A stretch of DNA of 64,000 nucleotides, taken from the NCBI GenBank assembly GCA_037893225.1, contig JAZGUH010000946.1:124001-188000 (forward strand), written 5' to 3'. Below are positions 1-9,659 of this stretch, in pieces. Position numbers and translations under genes: made by a program. Under the pieces are notes generated by a model, which was not told where the DNA came from, ran no database searches, and saw only the letters and a list, made by a program, of their open reading frames with translations. The stretch is from Hippasteria phrygiana (lineage: Eukaryota > Echinodermata > Asteroidea > Valvatida > Goniasteridae). Numbering within the stretch: position 1 is the first letter of the stretch; each line of letters begins with the position of its first letter.

Positions 1-184
1 TTTGAATTCTCAAAGTGGATAATAATATTGAGTTCAGTTCTCGTCGACTGCGTGTCGTGATTGTATATAGACCTCCATACTCCCCAAAGCATCCAGTTAC
101 AACTACAACATTTTTGAAGAGTTTGCTGCATACCTGGACACTGTTATATTATCCACTGAGCCACTGTTACTAGTGACTTCAACA
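1..184 (+). pseudogene. Non-LTR retrotransposon, endonuclease N-terminal part (broken)
   Basis: From about base 48 the plus strand reads LRVVIVYRPPYSPKHP, the YRPP strand typical of apurinic-type (APE) endonuclease domains of L2/CR1/Jockey-like elements. A 1-base shift in the T run near 112 moves the frame to FEEFAAYLDTVILS. The reading stops inside the catalytic SDFN (usually GDFN) motif at 177-184, where the hAT-like insertion begins, and the domain resumes at 4742. The start of the element lies outside the window. Seen: motifs, frameshift and interruption. Inferred: the clade, from motif style only. Confidence 0.6.
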
Positions 185-310
185 CATGGGCGGAGATCCC
201 GGGGGGATGGGGGGGATATATCCCCCCCACTTTTTGACCTGGGGGGGATGACCAATGTAGTCATCCCCCCCCCCCCCCCCCCACTTTTTAAGGGTAGGCG
301 TACTAACTTG
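185..310 (+). repeat. hAT-like left-end module, copy 1
   Basis: Terminal CATGGGCGGAGATCCC is followed by G-rich and C-rich blocks around a ggatatatcc palindrome, a 22-base C run at about 261-282, and ACTTTTTAAGGGTAGGCG. The same module recurs in the same orientation at 3211-3330. Confidence 0.65.
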
Positions 311-411
311 CGCAGAGTCCGTAACTTGCCAATACATGTATTTTTGTTTCGTTATACACGTGATGACTTTCCATTGATCCCTTTTATAATATAACCCATC
401 CTCATAGACTA

Positions 412-1066
412 ATGCCTAATTCACATTTGGCCTGCGATGGGTCTACGGAGCCCGTATCCTGCCTGTATCCCCCTTTCCGTGCGGCCTCCGTGCGGAGGCA
501 GGAGGCGGCCGTGACATTTTCGTACCGATTCACGGGCGCCGCGGCCTCTACAATTTTGTTTAGCGAGAAGTTATACAAATTTAAAAAAATCGTAAGCCTG
601 TAGCCCGTAGACATGTCGTAAGTGGCATTGCACAATCCCCGCACCGGCACCGCGCGGAGGCCGCGCGCTGATCGTGCAGAAAACGCAAGATTTTAGGTGG
701 ACATTGGGGCCAAAACAAATCGTACGGAGATTGTAGGCTCTTGGGACAATCGCACGGCCCTCACACAGCTATCGCAAGGTTGCCGCTCGCTGCCCGTGCA
801 GTACCCGTGAAATCGCACGGATATCGCACGGATATTGAGCAGTCATCCCGCGGCAACCCCACAGCGGCCGCACCATCTCCGCGCAGCCTCTGTACGGCTT
901 TGCCCCGGCCTGCCCCCGAGGGCCCGTACGAGAAATCACACGATGCTCGTACACAATGTGAACACATACGCCTTAGCCCGTAGCCACCTACGATGCCTCA
1001 AAAATCGTACGGAAAATCGTAGACCCATTTATCGCATGGCGCCCGGGGCAAATGTAAATTAGGCAT
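412..1066. mobile_element. Foldback/MITE-type element of 655 bp
   Basis: The ends are inverted copies: ATGCCTAATTCACATTTG at 412-429 and CAAATGTAAATTAGGCAT at 1049-1066 (one mismatch). A second matching block, GGGTCTACG, lies at 439-447 with its complement at 1018-1027. The GC-rich interior is full of short direct and inverted repeats of CGCACGG/CGTACGG and AAATCGTA. I see no clear target duplication. Frames through this region are chance frames. Superfamily unknown. Confidence 0.6.
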
Positions 1067-1235
1067 AAGCACTAGTTTGCCTGTCCTCACTTTTTCCGTA
1101 ACAAAGAAATAAATGTGAGGACAGTATTGTTCCCTTTGTTATACCCTTTTTTCTGTCCTCGCGTGTAATGCGATACCATGACAGGCCAGCACCACGCAGC
1201 CCAGCAAGTGCGAGTGTCGTTCGTTTACTTTCCCT
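1067..1235. other. Short spacer with a CTGTCCTCAC/GTGAGGACAG inverted pair
   Basis: CTGTCCTCAC at about 1080 faces GTGAGGACAG at about 1115, a 10-bp stem, with a further CTGTCCTCGC near 1155. No gene is seen. Confidence 0.4.
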
Positions 1236-1370
1236 GCATTGAGTTTAAACGCACTGTGGGCAAGAGCTCGGTATGTACAGGCGCGGATCCGGGGGGGGGG
1301 GGGGGGGGGGGGGGGGGTTTGTGGCCGCGGGGTCACGTGCCCCCCGGTAAATTGAGTCCAAAAAAAGGAG
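1236..1370 (+). repeat. Inverted duplication arm A, containing a hAT-type terminus
   Basis: GAGTTTAAACGCACTGTGGG, then GAGCTCGGTATGTACAGGCG and CGGATCCGGGG, a long G run, then GGCCGCGGGGTCACGTG. The reverse complement lies at 3335-3445. GGCGCGGATCC is a hAT-like terminal motif. The copy includes flank on both sides of that terminus, so a larger segment was duplicated and inverted inside the 185-4733 element. Confidence 0.6.
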
Positions 1371-1974
1371 GGGGAGGTGAGAGAAAGGGAAGGGAGGAGG
1401 GCAACCTCCTTAAAAAAAATACCGCCGCCGATGATAAACATCTGCTGTGTCTACTTTTTGGCATACAACTACTGAAAAATGCAATAAGAAAAAAAAGGCT
1501 ATCAATCATGCCATGGAACTTGAATCCCTCTTTTAAGAGAAAACCGATGTATCTCCCGGATCCCTGGGATTTCAACTCTGTCCATCGATCCCCCCTCAAT
1601 CGCGGTGCATCTCAACATTCCCTTGGGGAGTTTATTACAGGTTAAATGGCCCCAACCAGCAGGAAACAATGGATCACTTGACTGAATGACATACTATATG
1701 TGCCTAAATCCTCTGCCGATGGTTTTAACACAGGGCAAGGAACAGTCTGAAATCAAGCCCTCTTTTTGAAAACTTCAACTGAACTGAATTAAAACCAAGA
1801 AAAATTCCGGATAAATTAAAAATGAAGGGGAAAAACTGCAAATTAGACGCCAAAAATGGGGGAGGGAGAAACTCAGATTTTTGTAGTGATGCATGACATG
1901 GCAAAAAAATTGCCCAAAAATAATGGCTAACATAATGATATATATATTCTCCATATACAATGTAATCTTAACAA
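1371..1974. other. No gene seen; purine-rich then AT-rich spacer
   Basis: An A/G-rich stretch (1365-1430) is followed by AT-rich DNA. Short frames on both strands lack recognisable domains. Confidence 0.4.
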
Positions 1975-2135
1975 CGCGCTCGCATTGATCCGTTTTGGGT
2001 GTGCCCCCGTCTAAATTTGTGTAGTCATGACATGGCTAAAATAATCACTAGAAAATAATGGCAAAAATCATGATATACATGTATATATTCTCCATAAAAT
2101 CGTCACAACTTTTGTTTAAAAAGATCAGGTGAAAG
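1975..2135 (+). repeat. Dispersed repeat, copy 1 of 3
   Basis: GCCCCCGTCTAAATTTGTGT followed by an AT-rich block with TAGTCATGACATGGCTAAAA and CTCCATAAAATCGTCA. Near-identical copies are at 3436-3575 and, more diverged, at 3670-3810, all in the same orientation. This is probably interior sequence of one non-autonomous transposon family. Confidence 0.65.
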
Positions 2136-3210
2136 TAGGGGGGGGGGCTCGGGGGGCTCAAAGTATTATACCATTATTTTCTCCGTTTTCGAAAATTACA
2201 GTGGTGGGGGCGACTGGGAGAGACGATTTTTTTATGGGGAGGGGTGCTTAAGCACTATAGGGTTAGGTTTAGAGTTGGGATTTGTGTGGTCACTATTGAT
2301 ATGAACTCAATGTTGCGGTTACTGCATTCGCAGAATATCGCTTTAACAAATATTCGATACTGGTCACTCACACGTGCATTATCAACTTTTAGTCATTTCC
2401 AAAGACAAAATATCATCAGAATTAACAATTTGTATTCATCTTTTCATTCTTGATAATTTTGAGTTATGTAAAAGATGCTAATTCGCGTAACTCTGCGCTA
2501 TTCGTCATCGATGATAAATTCCTGGCCTGCAGATGGTCGTCGCGGTTCTGCCCAAGTTTAATGATTCGAAAAACAATCTGTCTTGTGACTGAACAATGGG
2601 ACTGTACATCAATAAACGGCAGACAGTCACAGACGTTAAATAATACTACCTTGTTTCCTAGACAGAATAGTTCGTTGTTTGCAATAAAAATACAAAAATG
2701 CTGTTTGGTTTGGATAAACTATTTTGAAGTTGAAGTTGGATACTTCTATTGTCTTCTATATTTATCCAAATGCCTACAACTGCATTACTGTTGGAAAATT
2801 GGAGGCAGTATTTGAAAAAGTCGGGTATTTCCCGATGGTCGATCGACCATCATTGGGAATTGATACAAAATCTCACAAATTCCGGTATCATGATTACGCT
2901 TGATGATTGAGACTACTATTTACTTAATGTCAAGTAAGGTGTTGTTTTTTTATGTTTGCAAATGTTGTATACCTTTAATTAATGTAACTCGGTAACTGCA
3001 ACTGGCCTTTTTAATATACAAAGTAAAGCAAAAAGCTACCTTGGCCTGGGAGATGTAGTCCTGAATATCCATAAAGTTAAAACATACGGAGGTTAGTAGA
3101 GCAAGGAGATTGCCGCCGCGCGTAGCCCACGTGAGGACTCCGTTTATGTACATTGCGGCGGATTACATCGTTGTTCATTTTGGTGACAGGACACCTTACA
3201 CGGTTTACAC
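2136..3210. other. No gene seen; includes a G-rich transposon-like scrap at 2140-2250
   Basis: The 2140-2250 block (G run, TCTCCGTTTTCGAAAATTACA, GAGACGATTTTTTTATGGGG) resembles 12590-12660 and is probably one repeat family. From 2260 to 3210 the DNA is AT-rich. The 121-codon frame at 2450-2815 has no domain that I recognise. Confidence 0.4.
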
Positions 3211-3330
3211 CATGGGCGGAGATCCCGGGGGGATGGGGGGGAATATATCCCCACTTTTTGACCTGGGGGGATGACCAATGTAATCATCCCCCCACTTTTT
3301 AAGGGTAGGCGTACTAACTTACTTTTTTTT
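3211..3330 (+). repeat. hAT-like left-end module, copy 2
   Basis: Repeats the 185-310 module (CATGGGCGGAGATCCCGGGG through AAGGGTAGGCGTACTAACTT) with shorter homopolymers. I find no right end and no target duplication that pairs with it alone, so it may be a nested, truncated insertion or an internal duplication. Confidence 0.6.
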
Positions 3331-3334
3331 TACT

Positions 3335-3445
3335 CAATTTACCGGGGGGCACGTGACCCCGCGGCCACCCCCCCCCCCCCCCCCGGATCCTCGCCTGTAC
3401 ATACCGAGCTCTTGCCCACAGTGCGTTTAAACTCAATGCCCCCGT
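3335..3445 (-). repeat. Inverted duplication arm B
   Basis: Reverse complement of 1236-1370. It runs from ACTCAATTTACCGGGGGGCA through a 16-20 base C run and CCGGATCC to GTGCGTTTAAACTCAATG. Confidence 0.6.
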
Positions 3446-3880
3446 CTAAATTTTTGTAGTCATGACATGGCTAAAATAATCACTAGAAAATAATGGCAAA
3501 AATCATGATATACATGTATATATTCTCCATAAAATCGTCACAACTTTTGTTTAAAAAAATCAGGTGAAAGTAGCCAGGAATCGCCTCAGATTGCACCACT
3601 GGGGCATCCACACTCCAAACATTTCCGGGGCCCTTAAGCGGGCCCCGGACCCCACACCGTAAGGACTTCGCGCTCGCATTTATCCGTTTTGGTTTTCCCC
3701 CGTCTAGACTTTTGTAGTCATGACATAGCTAAAATAATGGCTAGAAAATAATGCCTAAAATCATGATATCTATAGTCTCCATAAAATCGTCAAAACTTTT
3801 TGCACCACAGAGCATCCAGAATCCTAAATTTTACGGGCCCCTTAACCGGGCCCCTTAACCGGGCCCCGGACCCCACGCCG
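3436..3880 (+). repeat. Dispersed repeat copies 2 and 3 with GGGCCCCGGACCCCAC modules
   Basis: Copy 2 is at 3436-3575 and copy 3 at 3670-3810. Each is followed by a GGGGCCC..TTAAGCGGGCCCCGGACC module (about 3625-3655 and 3833-3880). A diverged module is also at 4605-4640, just before the right end of the hAT-like element. The order suggests internal tandem duplication. Confidence 0.55.
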
Positions 3881-4545
3881 TAAGTTCAGATCCCAACAAA
3901 GATGATGGCCTTTTATTTTATTGTTTTCACTCAACTAACACACCCAACGAAGGCAATAGAAAGTTGCAACGGCAAACGGATTTTGTTATGCGCCAATAGA
4001 CGGTATGAACGCACGTGCGGCGCATGTAATACAATGTAATTAAAATACCGATAGCAGACTTCAACTGACATTCACTGGGAATCGGCGCGCACTCACACAC
4101 AAACGTCTGTGCGTCCTGCAAATAAGTGTTTGGGAACTTTTGTTAGAGCCTGAGTTTTGCATCTCCGGCATTCCAGTTATAATGTCGTTAAGTATACATC
4201 ATTGTCCACCATATTTTTTCATAGTTTTTGTCAAGTGTAGACCAAATCACATTCTAATCATGCCTTACCGAAATGCATCAACTGGCATTATTTTGCAATA
4301 ATTATTTTGTAAATAATTTATTCTTAATATAATGCATAGGCATTATTTGTGTTGCTAGGTGACCAGAGCTCCATTGTGCAAAGAGACGCTTACGCTTCCA
4401 AATACATTGGATGAGAAATTTGAGTTTTGAAGATCTTTTGTATTTTTTAATGCTTGAAGGTGTTAATTATTGTCATTTATTGCAATTCAAGCTCAAGAAA
4501 AGGTTGAATTTTGACACAATTTTGCACCTAAAATTGTGTAAACCC
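3881..4545. other. No gene seen; interior of the hAT-like element
   Basis: AT-rich DNA without a domain-bearing frame. The 64-codon minus frame at 3927-4121 has no recognisable similarity. Confidence 0.35.
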
Positions 4546-5094
4546 CAGGGGCTCCAGGGGGCTTTACCTCAACCACTATAGCAAGGGCTTTGCGCCTGCA
4601 ACCCACCAGGGGGCCCTTAAGCGGTCCCTTGGACCCCGTGCCGTGTCGCGCTCCACACAAGGATGGCCTTTCAAAAATCATCCCCCCCCCCCCCCCCCCC
4701 CCCCCCACATGTAACAAGAAATCTCCGCGCATGCTTCAACATCAAGGTAGACGTCACTAATGATCACGATTCACTTCGATTTGCTGAGCACCTTGAGTGC
4801 ATGGGTCTTCAGCAGCATGTTGATAAACCAACTCATCAGCTCGGCCATACGCTGGATTTGATTATTACCCGCCAATCAGATATTATAATCAACATTCCAC
4901 CTGTGCCAGATTATTTGATCTCTGATCACTTCACCGTGCTGTGGGGTCTATTTGCCAAACCTCCCCTTCCAGTCAGAGAGAGAACTTAGGCCTATAGGAA
5001 AATCAATGCTGTTGCTCGCGAGTTGGTGAGAGGTGAACTTGCTGCTACTGAACTGTGTCGCATCTCCCTGATCATCTGCACGAGCTGGAGAATT

Positions 5095-5425
5095 CGGTCG
5101 ATTCACAACTCAGTGCGCCGCCAGCGGCAAGCCGGGAAAGGCCCATTTCCCACTTATTAGATGGTGGACAGTACAGCAGTGTGGATTTCGCGCGAATGCG
5201 AGTGGATGAGTTAAAGCAATTTTTGACTAATCGGGGAATACCTTGTGCGGGAAAGAAGAGAGAGGAGTTGGTAGATTTAGCGGAGAAGGGGTGTAAGAAG
5301 AACGGTCGATGCATTGGCGATACCCACTTCCGGTTTTGCGATGTCGACTTTTCCCCACGATGCAATGCGTAATTTGGCCTCTCCCCTGCTTTCCGCTGGC
5401 GGCGCACCGAGTTGTGAATCGACCT
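5095..5425. mobile_element. 331-bp inverted-repeat element carrying a SAP-domain fragment
   Basis: The inverted termini are about 36 bp: GGTCGATTCACAACTCAGTG with GCGCCGCCAGCGG at the left, and the complement (CCGCTGGCGGCGC, then GAGTTGTGAATCGACC) at the right. They differ by two or three bases. AATT occurs on both sides (5091-5094 and 5426-5429), a possible target duplication. The insertion splits the retrotransposon linker between HEL and NTTLACAL. The interior encodes the SAP fragment at 5196-5372. Superfamily not determined. ISL2EU-type elements, whose accessory proteins include SAP/YqaJ architectures, are one candidate from general knowledge. Confidence 0.65.
5196..5372 (+). pseudogene. 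SAP-domain protein fragment inside the small transposon
   Basis: The frame reads MRVDELKQFLTNRGIPC followed by GKKREELVDLAEKG. This is the helix-turn-helix pattern of SAP domains (about 35 residues: hydrophobic L/L/L spacing, a G-hP-hxG-hKxELhxhh core), which bind DNA in chromatin and repair proteins and occur in some transposon-encoded nucleases. A short tail and a stop follow at 5372, so the rest of the protein is missing. No start or promoter can be assigned. It is either a captured host exon or a remnant of the parental transposon's own protein; I cannot tell which. Confidence 0.55.
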
Positions 5426-6150
5426 AATTGCTACAATACCACCCTAGCTTGTGCATTGGATCGACACGCCCCTCAACTGGTCAAATCCATTACTATTCGG
5501 CCTCTGGTACCGTACAACAGGGCTGCTAAAAAAATTAATAGACAAGCTCAGCGGAAATGGCGACGCACTGGAAATATTTCAGACTTAACTATGATGTTCA
5601 TAGAAATGTCACCAACCATCTAATAAGAAAGGCCAGACGCTTGTTCTACACCAGTTTAATTGATGATAATTCCTCAGACCCAGCTAAACTGTTTAAAGTC
5701 ACCAAGAAGTTACTGAAACTACAAACCGAGTCTCCACTTCCTCTATTCAACGAAAAGACTGAACTGGCCAATGAGATGGGATGCTTCTTTAAGTCCAAGA
5801 TCGACAAAATCCATGCAAGGCTTGATAGTCAGTTGCCAAGTTTTGGAGACCATGTTGGTGCATATCCTCTTCCTGACATCACTCCACCGATTGTCAGCGG
5901 GCTGGACCGGTTTTAACATCTCACTGAATTGGAGGTGATCCCATGCCAACATCTGTTCTTGTGGATTGTATTGATGTGTTGCTACCAGTCATCACCAGGA
6001 TCATCAATACTTCATTGACGTCAGGTACTTTCCCAGGTACTTCGTCAGGTACTTTCCCAACAAGAATCCCTTGTTACACCCCTACTACAAAAGGACAACT
6101 GTCAAACCATGGGTCCGTTCTTCCCATGGATAACTACAGTGGAACATACT

Positions 6151-7410
6151 GACAGAACAGCAGGTCAACAAATAAATCTCGGCCGGGACAGCGAAATTTG
6201 TATGATCAGAACAATTAAATTAATCAAATTTTAATAATAATAAACAACCTGCCACCACAGGAATTAACTATTTACAAAAATACACACAATATCGAGCTCA
6301 TGTTCATGGCCAAATACGCAATAAATTAATTACTACAATTATGACGGTACGGGTAGATAAAAACCAGTCCGTGTCTAAGACTACCGGTACGAAGCTGTGG
6401 TCGAGAAAAATTGTCCATGCAAGAAGATGGTTCGTTACAGCAAAGGTCCATTGCTTATCCCACCTCGACGTTGAAGAACAGTCAGCATAACATCAGGTAA
6501 GTGTAACCATGAGGGACGTCATACACGGTGTCCATCGGCCAACTGCTCGGCTTGGCTCAGGTAGGTGTTCAAGTTCCCAATGGTCCACACAGGAATCGGT
6601 GACTCGATCATGAACCCATTACACACAGGAATCAGCTAATCATAAGCCCAATCCACACAGGATTCACTCAAACGCTCAAGTTGTCCACTAAGGACCCTGG
6701 ACGGCATGTAGTTCCCCTCGGGGAAAAATGCCCTTTAGAAAACGGTTAAACATAATTCACAGTGAAAGTACATTCATAAGATTTCAAAATGGCGACCTAA
6801 TTTTGATAAAATGTTTAGATCACTTCATTTTCAAGCTCAAAAAAAACGTTTTTCTGGGATGAAAATAGTCAAACTCCTTGTATTGGTATAAATCTATCCG
6901 ACTATAACCATATTTAATAAACTTATAAATGGTTCTAAAAGTAACTTCAATATTCAAGATCAATTCCACAATTCAGTTAGTGAAATGTTACTTCTTAAAT
7001 ATTGGATACTGAATATCAATTCAATAAATAAAATAAAGAACTAAAAGCTTCTGGCAGAAACTGGCTCAACAGGGCGTTTCAAAAAGAAAAGTAATCCTAC
7101 TTTAAATGGTTAATATGGCCAGACTATATGTTTATTAGCAAAAAACATGGTATCACCTTAAAGCAGAAGCTTTGTGCTTAATACCTTGGGTTACATTCCA
7201 GGGTCACGCATCAATGAGCACCACTGTCTTGAAATTGTGGTGCAAAATTGCACTTGGTTCACTTTCCTGCTGAACAAAATCGACACAGATTCATGTTTAA
7301 TCATTGGATTTTATTCATGATCATGAGTAAAACATTTAAAAGCAGAAGTTTTTGATTTTCTCTCATTGGCCAAGACCCTCCATGTGTCCACCTCCCCTCT
7401 CCAAGCACAG
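6151..7410. other. No gene seen
   Basis: AT-rich DNA between retrotransposon and mariner debris. There are short CCACACAGG-AATC repeats around 6585-6670 (ACACAGGAATC at three sites). No coding domain and no transposon termini were identified. Confidence 0.35.
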
Positions 7411-7414
7411 TTGA

Positions 7415-7690
7415 CATCGACGGCGCATGTCGTCCACAGCTCGTCTCATCGCTGTTCGAAATCGCCTCCAAGAACTCTTTCACGAACGCGTGATTGCTAT
7501 CAACCACCCCGTTGAATGGCCCCCAAGGTCACCAGACCTCACCCCCTGCGACTTCTTTTAGTGGGGTCATTTGAAGAACAAAGTTTTCAGTACCCCTCCA
7601 CACAACATGCAGGATTTGCGTGAAAGGATTCATCGTGAGGGGAACACTTTGCGACAAAATCCCCACCAAAAAAACCCTCGCAACCAATCT
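7415..7690 (+). pseudogene. Tc1/mariner-type transposase C-terminal fragment
   Basis: The plus strand reads ARLIAVRNRLQELFHERV, then VEWPPRSPDLTPCDFF, a TAG stop where leucine is usual, and WGHLKNKVF. WPPRSPDLTP-DFF surrounds the third catalytic aspartate of DDD/DDE mariner transposases. The N-terminal DNA-binding region and the first two catalytic acids are absent, as are the inverted repeats. The 68-codon minus frame in this area is a shadow. Confidence 0.6.
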
Positions 7691-7701
7691 TTATACGCTT
7701 G

Positions 7702-8060
7702 TACACTGTAAAATAAATACTGTAAAATTTAACAGTAAATTACTGGCAGCACGGGCGCCAGTAATGTACTGTAAAAAATACAATATCATTTGGTATTACT
7801 GTTAATGAAATTACAGTAGTGAGGTGTAAAAACTAATGTAATTTACTGTTGTCCACTCTGCCGGCAAGTTACTGTAATTAAGTCAACAGTATTATACTGT
7901 AATATTTACTGTTCATCTCCCAAATTACTGTAATGATACAACAGTAGTTTACCGTTACATTTACGGTAATTTATTTGACCCCGTTTATTACCGTAAAATA
8001 AATAATCGTAGTTTACTGTAATTTAAATGATAATTTACTGGCACCAGACAATTTACTGTA
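7702..8060 (+). repeat. Left arm with ACTGTAA subterminal repeats
   Basis: At least ten occurrences of ACTGTAA, TTACAGTA or AACAGTA(A/T) lie in 360 bases, on both strands. The motif also occurs in the right arm at 12925-13225. Confidence 0.65.
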
Positions 8061-9532
8061 AATGAATTCATTGAATTATTCTGTGATTTTAGTATTGTAA
8101 AAGATAAAAATAGACTTTTGACTTTCTGTGTCAGTTTGAAGTTCTATTTCTGTAAAAGAGCAACATCAAGTTATCATAATTAGCACCAGTGCCAGTTAAT
8201 TCTATTCTAAAATGTATAAATTACATCACTGATTGCACTAACACTGAAAGAAATGTGAAATACAAACACACAAAGCATTTTCTGATGATTGTTTCCATTT
8301 TTTAATACATCAAACATTAAACATTGCATATTATACCTTACATGTTGATATTGTTTGAATGTATAAAGCTAAACGAATAGTACATCACAAAAACAACTGC
8401 ATGTTTTTAAATGATTTAAATGATGTTATTTGCTTTTATGGGGCTATCCTGATGAAATGTAATAAACCTTCTCTTCCACATTATAAAAGCTCCTGTTAGC
8501 TGCATCATGCACATTATTTTTTCTGTTATTTGGGGTACATGCACATCAACATATCTTTCTAACACTTCTGATTGATACTTGCATTTAAATTGGCATGTTT
8601 TGCTAAATAACTACATTGAACAGTTCTTTAATTAAGTATTCAAAGTACCTGTTTTTTCTTCAACAAATTGAAGACAGAAATGTTTCAAAGGGCTGTCTTA
8701 TTAATGAAACTTTATCTGTATTCTTCATTGTTCTTTTCTGTAAAACTTGCCAAGGACTTAATTTTCCATAAAAACTATAAACATTTATCCTGAACAGAAC
8801 TCAAGCATCTTTTCAAAATGTATTTAACTCCAACAAACATTATTCATGTAAAGTTGATGAGAGATGTAATCTCTCCTGGACACTTTCATCAAGGAAGGTT
8901 AAGGTATACTTGACTTGCCCTACTAAAAGCATACAACCGGGATGCTTTTCACTCATGCATTTCATTAACACAACTTACTTACAACAATCATCAATGATTT
9001 GAAGAGATTATGCATAATAAAAGACTCCATTTATAAATATTTAACTTTAATGGCACAAAACACGGTAAAGGGGCCAGGCACACTTCTGTCACGTTAGCAG
9101 TGTTTCTTTATCACTTATAAACTCCACCTATTACCCTCCATATTTTGTTGTAGAATTGAATTGATATGCATATTGCATACTATCACAGAATAGAATTAAG
9201 AAGCAACCAGTTTTTTTTATTTTAAACAAAGTTTATGGGCCGCTTTTATTTAAAGGAAAAATCTACCTGCATTTTCCATCCATTTTTTAATTAATATTAG
9301 GCAGTAATTTTTATAAAAAACAAAAAACAAAATCTTTCCACCCAAGAGCTTTTGACCAGATAGGGCTACCCATGTAGAGATAAACACTGGAGTAGTGGGA
9401 TGGTTAATCGAGACAAAGAAATTGTGCTAACTGTGTTTTGTGTCATATACTTTTCATTCAAAGTAGAACTTCACCTTGGAAAGCGTAGTTCAAAAAGTTA
9501 AAAAACTTCTTGTTTGCGGCATCAATGCAAAC
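8061..9532. other. No gene seen; AT-rich, downstream of the C2H2 gene
   Basis: About 1.5 kb of AT-rich DNA between the left arm and the last coding exon of the minus-strand gene. It probably includes that gene's 3' untranslated region. No domain-bearing frame in either direction. Confidence 0.35.
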
Positions 9533-9659
9533 TTATCTGTTCATCATGTGAAAGTGAGCAACAGCATTCGAGAGGGTTAGCAGCCTAGGTGATATTGGTG
9601 ACAGTTTTCGCCTTCCTCTTTCAGCCTTAGTACCATCCGGGTTGATGCAAGCAAATACC
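9533..9659 (-). CDS. C2H2 gene, exon D (C-terminus)
   Basis: The acceptor is CTCTTATTTTCAG. Translation continues VFACINPDGTKAERGRRK, then LSPISPRLLTLSNAVAHF, and ends at TAA (9535-9533, read on the minus strand). Continuity IQR-VFACINPDGTK across the exon C/D junction supports the GC-AG intron. Confidence 0.65.

Larger units (their letters stand above)
185..4733. mobile_element. hAT-like composite DNA transposon inserted in the retrotransposon endonuclease
   Basis: The left end begins CATGGGCGGAGAT and the right end finishes ATCTCCGCGCATG, giving 13-bp inverted termini with one mismatch. The 8-bp sequence CTTCAACA occurs at 177-184 and again at 4734-4741. An 8-bp duplication is the hAT signature, and the terminal motif resembles the common hAT end CAGGGGCGGATCC. 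Removing 185-4733 plus one duplicate restores continuity of the interrupted endonuclease. No transposase is visible, so the element is non-autonomous. It has accumulated other elements (412-1066, a second left-end copy at 3211, poly(C/G) tracts). Confidence 0.7.
4742..6150 (+). pseudogene. Non-LTR retrotransposon: endonuclease C-terminal part, linker and start of reverse transcriptase (broken)
   Basis: The endonuclease resumes with IKVDVTNDHDSLRFAEHL, then HTLDLIITR and LISDHFTVL; the SDH motif is catalytic in APE endonucleases. After an inserted element at 5095-5425, the linker typical of L2/CR1-like ORF2 follows: NTTLACALDRHAPQ, NHLIRKARRLFYTSLI and FKVTKKLL. The first reverse transcriptase block (DVLLPVITRIINTSLTSGTFP, about 5965-6035) is where recognisable homology fades, near 6150. 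The RT palm is missing. Several frame changes (about 5530, 5590 and 5910) show it is dead. It belongs with 1-184. Clade assignment is inference. Confidence 0.65.

Noticed and set aside
1178..1645. 155-codon frame with poly-Gly
   Set aside because: Spans a G homopolymer and an inverted duplication arm of a transposon; no domain.
5743..5952. Minus-strand frame over the retrotransposon linker
   Set aside because: Complement of recognised plus-strand retrotransposon sequence.
7301..7507. 68-codon minus frame starting MVDSNHAFVKEFLEAI
   Set aside because: Shadow of the plus-strand mariner transposase fragment, which has the WPPRSPDLTP motif.
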